64,000 bases of DNA from Parapedobacter koreensis (GTDB taxonomy: Bacteria; Bacteroidota; Bacteroidia; Sphingobacteriales; Sphingobacteriaceae). This document shows positions 21,611 through 27,866 of this stretch, in pieces. A program made the translations under genes and the position numbers. Under the pieces are notes generated by a model. That model saw only the letters and a list, made by a program, of their open reading frames with translations, did no database searches and was not told the DNA's origin. Each line of letters begins with the position of its first letter. The stretch's first letter is position 1. The stretch covers positions 496,001 through 560,000 of the forward strand of contig NZ_FNZR01000003.1 of the NCBI RefSeq assembly GCF_900109365.1. The letters are read 5' to 3'.

Positions 21611-23500
21611 ATGAACGAAAAGGGCAACATTTCTATCCACACCGAGAATATCTTTCCGGTGATCAAAAAGTTTCTGTATTCAGACAATGAGATTTTCCTT
21701 CGGGAACTCGTGTCAAACGCAGTGGACGCCACGCAGAAAATCAAACGATTGGCTTCCCTAGGGCAGTATAACGGGGAGCTTGGCGATACCACCATAGATA
21801 TCGCGTTTGATGAAAAAGCCAAGACGATTACCATTTCCGACAATGGCATCGGTATGACTGCCGAAGAAGTGAAAAAGTATATTAACCAAATTGCTTTTTC
21901 AGGTGCCACGGAGTTTGTGGAAAAATTTAAGGAAGCCAAGGATGCCAACGAAATTATCGGGCGTTTTGGGCTTGGCTTTTATTCGGCCTTCATGGTGGCG
22001 GACAAGGTGGAGATTCAGACCTTATCTTATCAGGAAGGGGCTGAGCCTGCACGTTGGGTTTGTGACGGCTCCACCTCTTATGAGATTTCGGAAGGAAGCC
22101 GTACGAAACGGGGTACTGATATCGTCCTGTATATCAATAAAGATTCCGAAGAATTTTTAGACAAGGGTAAGCTCCAGGAGATATTGGAGAAATATGGCAA
22201 GTTTTTGCCAGTCCCAATTCGTTTCGGCACCCGCACCAGCAGCGAGCCCGATGGCGAAGACGAGGAAGGCAAAACGAAGTATAAATCGGTGGAGGTAGAC
22301 AACATCATCAACAATCCCCAACCAGCCTGGACGAAATCGCCATCGGAATTAAAGGACGAAGACTATTTGGCGTTTTACCGCGAGCTTTATCCTTACTCCT
22401 TCGACGAGCCACTTTTTTGGATTCACCTGAACGTAGATTACCCGTTTAACCTCACCGGCATCCTCTACTTTCCAAAAATCAAAAACGATTTTGAATTCCA
22501 GAAAAATAAGATCAAGCTTTATTCCCGCCAGGTGTTCATTACGGATGAAGTAAAAGATATTGTTCCGGAATTTCTGATGCTGCTGCACGGTGTTATCGAC
22601 TCACCGGATATTCCATTGAACGTATCCAGAAGCTTTTTGCAGGCCGATAGCAACGTCAAAAAGATAAATGCCCACATTACCAAGAAAGTCGCCGATAAGT
22701 TGGCTGAGTTGTTCAAAACAGACCGGAAAGGGTTTGAGGAAAAATGGAAGGACATTAGCCTTTTCGTCAAATATGGAATGCTCAGTGATGAAAAATTTGC
22801 CGAAAAAGCCAACGATTTCTGTTTACTGAAAAATACCGAAGGCGAAATCTACACCCTCAAGGAATACGCCGAGAAGGTGAAGGATATCCAGCAAGACAAA
22901 GATGGCAATGTGGTGTACCTCTATACGCATGATACCGCACAGCAGGACAGCTATATCGCTACGGCTAAGGACAGCGGATATGATGTGTTGGTATTGGATT
23001 CGCCAATAGATAGCCATTTCGTGGCATATTTAGAGCAGAAAAACGAAAAGACCCAGCTGAAGCGTGTGGATGCAGACGTCATTGACAAGCTCATCCAAAA
23101 AGCGGAATCCAAGACATTACAACTGACTGAAGAAGAAAGCAAGGCGGTAACGGCGCTGTTTGAGCAGGCTATCAGTAAGGACAATATGAACGTACATGTG
23201 GAAGCACTCAACGAGCAAGAGCTGCCGGTGACGGTCACCCTTGACGAATTTATGCGCCGGATGAAGGATATGGCACAGACGGGTGGCGGCATGAACTTCT
23301 ATGGCTCAATGCCCGACAATTACAAAGTGACCGTCAATGGCAATCACCCCTTGATTAAACGCATCCTTTCCAACGAAGATGAAGAGGCACGTCGGCAATT
23401 AGCCAAGCAAGCGTTTGATTTGGCATTGCTTTCACGCGGCTTGCTCACTGGAAATGAGCTTACTAACTTCGTGAAACGGAGCGTCAGTCTAATTGGTTAA
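21611..23500 (+). CDS. htpG: Molecular chaperone HtpG (Hsp90)
   Basis: This is bacterial Hsp90, 629 aa. The GHKL ATPase motifs are visible: ELVSNAVDATQK (Asn), DNGIGMT, and GRFGLGFYSAFMV. The middle domain carries the conserved RVFITDEV-like YSRQVFITDEVKDIVPEFL. The start at 21611 (MNEKGNISIHTENIF) matches the family; the frame is open upstream but that extension is not conserved-looking. Identity is certain. Confidence 0.96.
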   Translation: MNEKGNISIHTENIFPVIKKFLYSDNEIFLRELVSNAVDATQKIKRLASLGQYNGELGDTTIDIAFDEKAKTITISDNGIGMTAEEVKKYINQIAFSGATEFVEKFKEAKDANEIIGRFGLGFYSAFMVADKVEIQTLSYQEGAEPARWVCDGSTSYEISEGSRTKRGTDIVLYINKDSEEFLDKGKLQEILEKYGKFLPVPIRFGTRTSSEPDGEDEEGKTKYKSVEVDNIINNPQPAWTKSPSELKDEDYLAFYRELYPYSFDEPLFWIHLNVDYPFNLTGILYFPKIKNDFEFQKNKIKLYSRQVFITDEVKDIVPEFLMLLHGVIDSPDIPLNVSRSFLQADSNVKKINAHITKKVADKLAELFKTDRKGFEEKWKDISLFVKYGMLSDEKFAEKANDFCLLKNTEGEIYTLKEYAEKVKDIQQDKDGNVVYLYTHDTAQQDSYIATAKDSGYDVLVLDSPIDSHFVAYLEQKNEKTQLKRVDADVIDKLIQKAESKTLQLTEEESKAVTALFEQAISKDNMNVHVEALNEQELPVTVTLDEFMRRMKDMAQTGGGMNFYGSMPDNYKVTVNGNHPLIKRILSNEDEEARRQLAKQAFDLALLSRGLLTGNELTNFVKRSVSLIG

Positions 23501-23517
23501 GGTTTTTTTTAAAATTG

Positions 23518-23548
23518 TTGTTGGATTGTGAGGCGATTATTATCTTTG
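23518..23548 (+). promoter_or_regulatory. Promoter of tRNA-His
   Basis: TTG at 23518-23520 is followed by 20 nt and TATCTTTG at 23541-23548, a full match to TAnnTTTG. The tRNA begins 14 nt later, so transcription would start very near its 5' end. Confidence 0.7.
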
Positions 23549-23562
23549 CAATCCATTAACAC

Positions 23563-23637
23563 GGTGGGTATAGCTCAGTTGGTTAGAGCACTAGATTGTG
23601 GTTCTAGGGGTCGTCGGTTCGAGCCCGATTATCCACC
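23563..23637 (+). tRNA. tRNA-His (GTG)
   Basis: The gene folds as a full cloverleaf. The acceptor is GTGGGTA with TATCCAC, plus the extra G-1 (23563) opposite C73 that marks tRNA-His. The anticodon arm is CTAGA-TTGTGGT-TCTAG with anticodon GTG at 23598-23600, and the T-loop is TTCGAGC. The CCA end is not encoded. The accessory zone begins just downstream, so the 3' end could be an integration target, though no duplicated copy was found. Confidence 0.95.
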
Positions 23638-23645
23638 CCGATGGC

Positions 23646-23677
23646 AAAAGGCACTTACGTTTGTAGGTGCCTTTTTT
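23646..23677 (+). terminator. Terminator of tRNA-His
   Basis: The 13-nt arms at 23646-23658 and 23663-23675 (aaaaggcac core) pair around a 4-nt loop and end in a T run. Confidence 0.75.
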
Positions 23678-23715
23678 GTGTCGTTCGGGTGTCTGCGTTT
23701 TTTGATGTGCGCTTG

Positions 23716-23904
23716 TCAATCTACTATATTCAGTTTTATTTTTAGTTTTTTGCTGATTTCAACCCCTTTGTAATGTCCGTTTACCATTCTGGTAAGTATC
23801 TCTCGGCTTACACCGATTTTTTCGGCAACCTCTTTGATGGTTCGCCGAGACTTTACGATTTCAAGTTTAAACTGGAGGTTTTCAGGATACTTTGATTCTT
23901 TCAT
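23716..23904 (-). CDS. Small helix-turn-helix protein
   Basis: This is a 62-aa basic protein. Residues 22-46 (TIKEVAEKIGVSREILTRMV and following) form an XRE-type helix-turn-helix, and little else is present. It may be an antitoxin-like or excisionase-like regulator. It has no obvious partner and opens the accessory zone downstream of tRNA-His. Confidence 0.55.
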   Translation of the reverse strand: MKESKYPENLQFKLEIVKSRRTIKEVAEKIGVSREILTRMVNGHYKGVEISKKLKIKLNIVD

Positions 23905-24151
23905 TTTATTACGTTTGTGAAATACAGGAAACCAATGGGAGTGGGCAATCTGTTTTTCGGTTCATGTTTATTCATAGATATAAGACCGTTTTTATACTCA
24001 AGTTGGAGAAGGTATCTGATTTCGGTCAATCCATGAGGGTTGTAATCCCTTCCCTGGAGACAAAATAGATATCAATCCCTACCTTTTTGATTATCGGAGA
24101 TATTTTTTAGCGCAATTGCGTACATTTACAAACACAAAGAAAGTGAGGGAA

Positions 24152-24364
24152 ATGATGTTAAAGACAGCTTCATTTTTTAAGGTAGAAAAAGATCTTTTTT
24201 ATAAGCAAGGCGAGGAAAAGGGAGCCGAACAAAAAAGCTATGAGGTTGTAAGCAATCTTATTTTAGATTTCGGTTTCAATGATGAGCAGGCTGCTCGTGC
24301 GTCCCAAACCTCCATCGATTTTGTCAAGAAAGTCCGCGCTGATCTGGACAAGAAAAAGAAATAG
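24152..24364 (+). CDS. Rpn/PD-(D/E)XK-type C-terminal tail fragment
   Basis: This is a 70-aa ORF. Its layout matches the C-terminal tail of Rpn-family proteins: an EKG-rich linker (QGEEKGAEQKSYEVV), then ILDFGFNDEQAARASQTSIDFVKKVR. A parallel end is seen in the complete Rpn gene 1.5 kb downstream (INEGKSEVVRNLLNNTDF... SVPVEFVLKIK). The nuclease core is absent, so it is a relic or a free-standing tail domain. ATG at 24152 is preferred over the TTG at 24116 because a -7-like TACATTTA lies just upstream. Confidence 0.4.
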   Translation: MMLKTASFFKVEKDLFYKQGEEKGAEQKSYEVVSNLILDFGFNDEQAARASQTSIDFVKKVRADLDKKKK

Positions 24365-24397
24365 CGATAATTGCTGCTATCGTATATTGGTATTGAT

Positions 24398-24424
24398 CAT
24401 CCGTCAATCGGCGGATGTTTTTTA
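24398..24424 (+). terminator. Rho-independent terminator after the Rpn tail ORF
   Basis: The arms CATCCG (24398-24403) and CGGATG (24412-24417) are followed by seven T. Confidence 0.65.
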
Positions 24425-24480
24425 TTTGCAGTCACAGAGTTTTTCAACGGTTTGTTGAAAGCAGATTGCATATTGTCCCA

Positions 24481-24747
24481 TTATAACCCCACTATTTTGC
24501 CAGCAATTTCCCTGCAATGCTCAATATCGCCTAACAGGCCCATCCTTCCCGTTTCAATCTTGAAAAGGGTAGAGGCAATGACTTCTGCATCCGCTCCATG
24601 TATTTTTAGGCTGAATATCTGAGGAACATAACTATGGTATTCATCTCTTGCTTCTTCGTATACATTCACGCCAATCGGATCCCATTCAGTCCATAGGATC
24701 TCGTCAATTTTTTGATAAAGAATCTTCTGTTCAATGGTCATTACCAT
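24481..24747 (-). CDS. Conserved small protein of unknown function
   Basis: This 88-aa acidic protein starts at MVMTIEQKILYQKIDEILW and contains TEWDPIGVNVYEEARDEYHSY and a C-terminal GDIEHCREIAGKIVGL. Proteins of this look are widespread in accessory regions and near toxin genes, but I know of no assigned function. The upstream extension of the frame to 24888 runs into the neighbouring toxin remnant and is rejected. It sits directly downstream of the toxin-antitoxin pair on the same strand. Confidence 0.6.
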   Translation of the reverse strand: MVMTIEQKILYQKIDEILWTEWDPIGVNVYEEARDEYHSYVPQIFSLKIHGADAEVIASTLFKIETGRMGLLGDIEHCREIAGKIVGL

Positions 24748-24809
24748 ATTATTTTTTCTTCGAATACAAATTTGTTCTGCCTTTCGAGGGGTGGGGTTGG
24801 ATGATTCTC

Positions 24810-25108
24810 TTAGAAGATGGCGGAAGGATGCCGTTTGGTATGAAATACAGATAATACGACAACTTTTACATTCGATTCGTCTATCCAATACACAATCAAA
24901 TAAGGAAACACTTTCAGCGGTACCGCCCGTATCTCGTCGGGAAAACGGACTTGGAATAGTTTAGGATTTTTACTTATGGTGGTAAGGTATTTATTGACTT
25001 CTTTGAGTAGTCTGGCACCTAGTCCAGTTAACTGCTCTTCATACCATTCAAGGCTTCATCCAGTTCCAGCAACGCTTTTGGCGAAAGCTGGATTTCATAA
25101 AAGCCCAT
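24810..25108 (-). pseudogene. ParE/RelE-like toxin, frameshifted
   Basis: The reading frame from 25108 starts MGFYEIQLSPKALLELDEAL, a ParE/RelE-type toxin N-terminus, then meets a stop after 18 more bases of wrong frame. Shifting by one base near 25046-25052 restores WYEEQLTGLGARLLKEVNKY, then RFPDEIRAVPLKVFPYLIVY and an end at VFHTKRHPSAIF, a complete toxin fold of about 99 residues. One G appears to be missing in the run before TGGTATGAAG. The gene overlaps the antitoxin gene end by 14 nt. It is either a real inactivated toxin or a base-calling error. Confidence 0.75.
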
Positions 25109-25391
25109 AGTGCTCTTTGATGGTTTCCCAAGCGACGGGTTTGTCTTTGCCGGACTGATAGTCGATTTTCCGTTGCCTAAACTCCGCAACATCGGAATCC
25201 GTTAGCCCGTACGATTTCATGAAATCAGTGGTTGGGATATCGGATGTATCTTCATTTAACAAAACATCAACACTATCCAATGTGACATTTTCGGAAGATA
25301 AATCGGTGGTAACCTTAAAATTGAGCGCCTTAGCCATGGACAGCAGCCATTGGTAATCGCGCTTACTTACATTGTCCAAAATCAACCGCAT
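25095..25391 (-). CDS. Antitoxin of the ParE/RelE-like module
   Basis: This 98-aa acidic protein has an N-terminal alpha/beta part (MRLILDNVSKRDYQWLLSMA) and a C-terminal tail (FRQRKIDYQSGKDKPVAWE) typical of toxin-wrapping antitoxins. The stretch before the end (QRKIDYQSGK, VAWETIK) is often found in antitoxins that precede ParE/RelE toxins. It overlaps the toxin remnant by 14 nt and lies upstream of it, the normal order. With the toxin frameshifted, it would be a solitary antitoxin. Confidence 0.65.
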   Translation of the reverse strand: MRLILDNVSKRDYQWLLSMAKALNFKVTTDLSSENVTLDSVDVLLNEDTSDIPTTDFMKSYGLTDSDVAEFRQRKIDYQSGKDKPVAWETIKEHYGLL

Positions 25392-25450
25392 AATTTACGC
25401 TATCTTTATAGCAAAGATAAACCTTAACAGGCTTAGTTCCAAATTCACCC

Positions 25451-25549
25451 TTATTTTTTACCTTTCTCTGCATCCCGCTTGGCTTTGGCTGCGGCTAATT
25501 TTGCTTTGTACCTATGACAATAACAATAATTTGGCAAGGGCTGCCGCAT
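25451..25549 (-). CDS. Possible 32-aa small basic protein
   Basis: This is a short ORF (MRQPLPNYCYCHRYKAKLAA and a lysine-rich end AKAKRDAEKGKK) in the otherwise empty 305-nt stretch between the antitoxin gene and the Rpn gene. The composition is protein-like, with a CxCH-type start and Ala/Lys helix. No promoter or ribosome-binding site supports it. It may be the tail of a lost gene. Confidence 0.2.
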   Translation of the reverse strand: MRQPLPNYCYCHRYKAKLAAAKAKRDAEKGKK

Positions 25550-25636
25550 CGGCCGTCTTTTGGGTGTACATCGCAATACGGTCGCTGCTTTTATAAAGGA
25601 TAGCGGATCTATACATTAATAAAGGTCTACATTTAT

Positions 25637-25681
25637 AAAAAAGACAATAAAACTAAATATTTTAGTTTTATTGTCTTTTTT
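25637..25681. repeat. 21-bp perfect inverted repeat upstream of the Rpn gene
   Basis: The arms 25637-25657 and 25661-25681 (core agacaataaaactaaa) are exact complements around a 3-nt loop. The hairpin ends 15 nt before the ATG of the Rpn gene and touches its -7 element. It could be a terminator for upstream transcription or an operator. Confidence 0.8.
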
Positions 25682-25686
25682 GTTTT

Positions 25687-25694
25687 ATATTTGC
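25687..25694 (+). promoter_or_regulatory. -7 element touching the Rpn gene start
   Basis: TATATTTG matches TAnnTTTG and lies only 3 nt before the ATG at 25697. If used, the mRNA would be leaderless or start inside the gene. Confidence 0.35.
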
Positions 25695-25696
25695 AC

Positions 25697-26578
25697 ATGA
25701 CCAAATCAAAACAACCTACCATTGGAAAATTCATCGATCCATTGACGGATTGGGGTTTTCGTCATCTTTTCGGACAGGAACCCAATAAGGAGATACTGAT
25801 AGAGTTTCTGAATGACCTGTTTCAGGGGGAGAAGCATATTGCTGAACTCGAATATGCTCCTAATGAACATGACGGAGATGATGGTACGGACAAACGCGTC
25901 ATTTTCGATTTGCATTGTCGTGGGGATAACGGCGAATACTTCATTGTGGAAATGCAGCGCATTCGGCAGGATTTCTTCAAGGACAGGGCGTTGTTCTATG
26001 TATCCCGGCTTATTCAGCGGCTATTGCAGAAGGGGCAGGAATCAAACGATTATGAACTGCCGGAGGTTTACCTTATTGGCATTTTGGAATTTAGTATGGA
26101 TGCAAATGAGCAAGATAGGTGCTTCCATGACATCGCATTGATGGAAAAAAACTCAGGAAAATTATTTTACAATAAGTTGGGTTTTAAGTTCTTGGAATTG
26201 CCTAATTTTGTAAGAAGTGGCGGCGATTTGCTTAACGACATGGACAAATGGATGTACCTGTTGAAGCACATGAGTACCCTGAAAAAAATTCCGACATTTT
26301 TGGATAAGCGGATTTTTCAGCTTATTTTTAAGATATCAGAAGTAGCAAAACTAAGAAAGGAGGAACGTATGGCATACGAAGCAAGTTTAAAGGCTAAGTG
26401 GGATACGCAGAATGCGTTTGAGTCGGTAAGACGAGATGGTATAAATGAAGGTAAGTCTGAAGTAGTGAGGAATTTACTCAATAACACCGATTTTCCCGTA
26501 GAGAAAATCGCATCCCTCGCCTCTGTTCCGGTTGAATTTGTTTTAAAGATTAAAGCGAAGCTGAAATATCGTGCGTAA
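25697..26578 (+). CDS. Rpn-family recombination-promoting nuclease (PD-(D/E)XK)
   Basis: This 293-aa protein is of the Rpn/'PD-(D/E)XK nuclease family transposase' group. It begins with FIDPLTDWGFRHLFGQEPNKE, the group's N-terminal signature. The nuclease core is visible as FDLHCRGDNGEYFIVEMQR (D, then E-x-Q). The C-terminus carries a NEGKSEVVRNLL tail. Relatives are DNases linked to recombination and, in some cases, phage defence. It stands alone between a perfect inverted repeat and an HTH gene. The ATG at 25697 was preferred to TTG at 25691. Confidence 0.85.
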   Translation: MTKSKQPTIGKFIDPLTDWGFRHLFGQEPNKEILIEFLNDLFQGEKHIAELEYAPNEHDGDDGTDKRVIFDLHCRGDNGEYFIVEMQRIRQDFFKDRALFYVSRLIQRLLQKGQESNDYELPEVYLIGILEFSMDANEQDRCFHDIALMEKNSGKLFYNKLGFKFLELPNFVRSGGDLLNDMDKWMYLLKHMSTLKKIPTFLDKRIFQLIFKISEVAKLRKEERMAYEASLKAKWDTQNAFESVRRDGINEGKSEVVRNLLNNTDFPVEKIASLASVPVEFVLKIKAKLKYRA

Positions 26579-26677
26579 CTTTCTCACTGTCAACTGTAAT
26601 TTCAGGGATGATGATAGGTTCTTGTCTGCGTAGTATTTTTTAGCCTCCAAAGTTTCTGAATGAGACATTGTTTAACT

Positions 26678-27181
26678 TTATCTGCCTCCTTTCAAGCCCA
26701 CCCCTTCAAACAATACCTTAAACAACTCACCCGGCTCCTTATCCGCCGCCATTTCAATCAGTGCCAGCTCATAGGTTTCGATTCTATCAATGCCAAGTTT
26801 GGTAAGCCTCTGTAGCCGATCGCGCTTGATTCCGGTACGGTGAGCGAGAATATCAAGGTTATAGTCTTCCAGCGAAAAAATCAACTTGCCTGTAGGCGAG
26901 GTGTCAGGCTTGATATTTTTTGATATTGGTTTATCCGTATTTTTTAGCGTCAAGTCCGGGTAGACCTCTTTTAAATAAACTTCAATTGGGTCTCCGACAA
27001 AAAGCGCTATTTTGAAAGATTCAATAGCAAGAATTGACTTTACAGTGCCATTTCGCATATTTCTGATGCCCGCGATAGCAATGCCAGTAGCATCACTGAT
27101 ATCAGTACTGTCTAGGTCTTTGTTTTTTAATCTTTTAGCGAGATATGGGCCTAAATTATTATCTGGAGCTTCTACTTTCAA
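26678..27181 (-). CDS. Helix-turn-helix protein of unknown function
   Basis: This 167-aa protein has two HTH-like halves joined by a Lys/Thr/Pro-rich linker: TDISDATGIAIAGIRNMRNG near the N-terminus and LDILAHRTGIKRDRLQRLTK in the C-terminal half. The second half looks like an XRE-type fold. It could be a transcriptional regulator of the accessory zone. It is convergent with the Rpn gene and divergent from the candidate structured RNA and SusC operon. Confidence 0.55.
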   Translation of the reverse strand: MKVEAPDNNLGPYLAKRLKNKDLDSTDISDATGIAIAGIRNMRNGTVKSILAIESFKIALFVGDPIEVYLKEVYPDLTLKNTDKPISKNIKPDTSPTGKLIFSLEDYNLDILAHRTGIKRDRLQRLTKLGIDRIETYELALIEMAADKEPGELFKVLFEGVGLKGGR

Positions 27182-27343
27182 GGGTGACTATTTTCCCTTA
27201 AAAGTATTGCTAATAATAGTTAGAGCCAATTTCTTAATAAATACATCAATTTATTTAAATAATTTTTGAAATAAATTGATTTTTACCTATGTTTGCTATG
27301 TGAATTAGTATTGTATATGTTAAGAGATAAATGGATGGAATAA

Positions 27344-27351
27344 TATATTTG
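27344..27351 (+). promoter_or_regulatory. -7 element of the candidate structured RNA
   Basis: TATATTTG fits TAnnTTTG just before the first hairpin. No good -33 element is visible. Confidence 0.4.
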
Positions 27352-27356
27352 TAGCG

Positions 27357-27640
27357 TCATTCGAAAAATATTGAGATGATGCTCGCTTAAAGAGCCTCGC
27401 AACCGCACGAACGTAGGAAATTCAAAACGGTAAGGTAGAGGGTAAGTGAGCGTCTGGTGATACCCCTATGAGCAATCATAGGGTACCAGGCCACTTGCGA
27501 TTTACCTTCCCGGTACTTCCTTCGGGATTTTCCCTTAGGATAGTAGCAATATCAATAGGAAACTATTGTGAGCGCCGACCTACGCGGTCCGTCGTGCGGA
27601 AATCAAGAGTGGTCTGGCTCCTTCGGGGGCTGAAACCTAC
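27357..27640 (+). ncRNA. Candidate structured RNA upstream of the SusC operon
   Basis: This gene-free stretch is rich in stable hairpins. One is GCTC/GAGC (27381-27395). A long composite stem runs over 27432-27508: AAGGTA/TACCTT, AAGTG/CACTT, CTGGT/ACCAG, and an 8-bp tip closed by a GCAA tetraloop at 27472-27475. Others are CCCG/CGGG (27509-27526), CAATAG/CTATTG closed by a GAAA tetraloop at 27559-27562, GACC/GGTC (27577-27589), and GCTCC/GGGGC closed by a UUCG tetraloop at 27622-27625. Three textbook tetraloops in under 200 nt point to a folded RNA. It does not match the riboswitch, RNase P, tmRNA, SRP or 6S motifs I know. Confidence 0.5.
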
Positions 27641-27675
27641 CTAAAAAAGTGAGGCTTTGATAAACGTCAAAGCCA

Positions 27676-27813
27676 ATGAAAACAAAAAGAACCATCGCAT
27701 CTAAACCCATCCAGCCTATCCATGATAGGAGGGATGATGGTCATTTGGTGTCCAAAGCGTGGAAGATTTCCACGTCTAATCTTTTTAAAAGTATCGCGAA
27801 AAATCCCGTTTGA
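27676..27813 (+). CDS. Possible 45-aa basic protein between the structured RNA and SusC
   Basis: The ORF reads MKTKRTIASKPIQPIHDRRD at its start and ends FKSIAKNPV. It is strongly basic and begins 2 nt after a hairpin (GGCTTTG/CAAAGCC, 27653-27674). It fills the space between the candidate RNA and the susC-like gene, in the same direction. It could be a leader peptide, a small RNA-binding protein or chance. Confidence 0.35.
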   Translation: MKTKRTIASKPIQPIHDRRDDGHLVSKAWKISTSNLFKSIAKNPV

Positions 27814-27866
27814 ATTGGTATCGAGAATGAATTAACACAATTTCTTACACCCAAATCAAACATTAA

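Noticed and set aside
24747-24888. N-terminal extension of the small minus-strand protein at 24481
   Set aside because: The extension overlaps the frameshifted toxin remnant and reads as non-conserved sequence; the ATG at 24747 gives a compact protein.
27357-27640. Cobalamin riboswitch upstream of the TonB-dependent transporter
   Set aside because: The GCCACT and CCTACC-like pieces caught the eye, but the conserved B12 box and the AGGGAA...CGGTG core are absent.
27357-27813. Retron or group II intron
   Set aside because: No reverse transcriptase gene is near, and no intron domain V sequence or GTGYG 5' end is visible.
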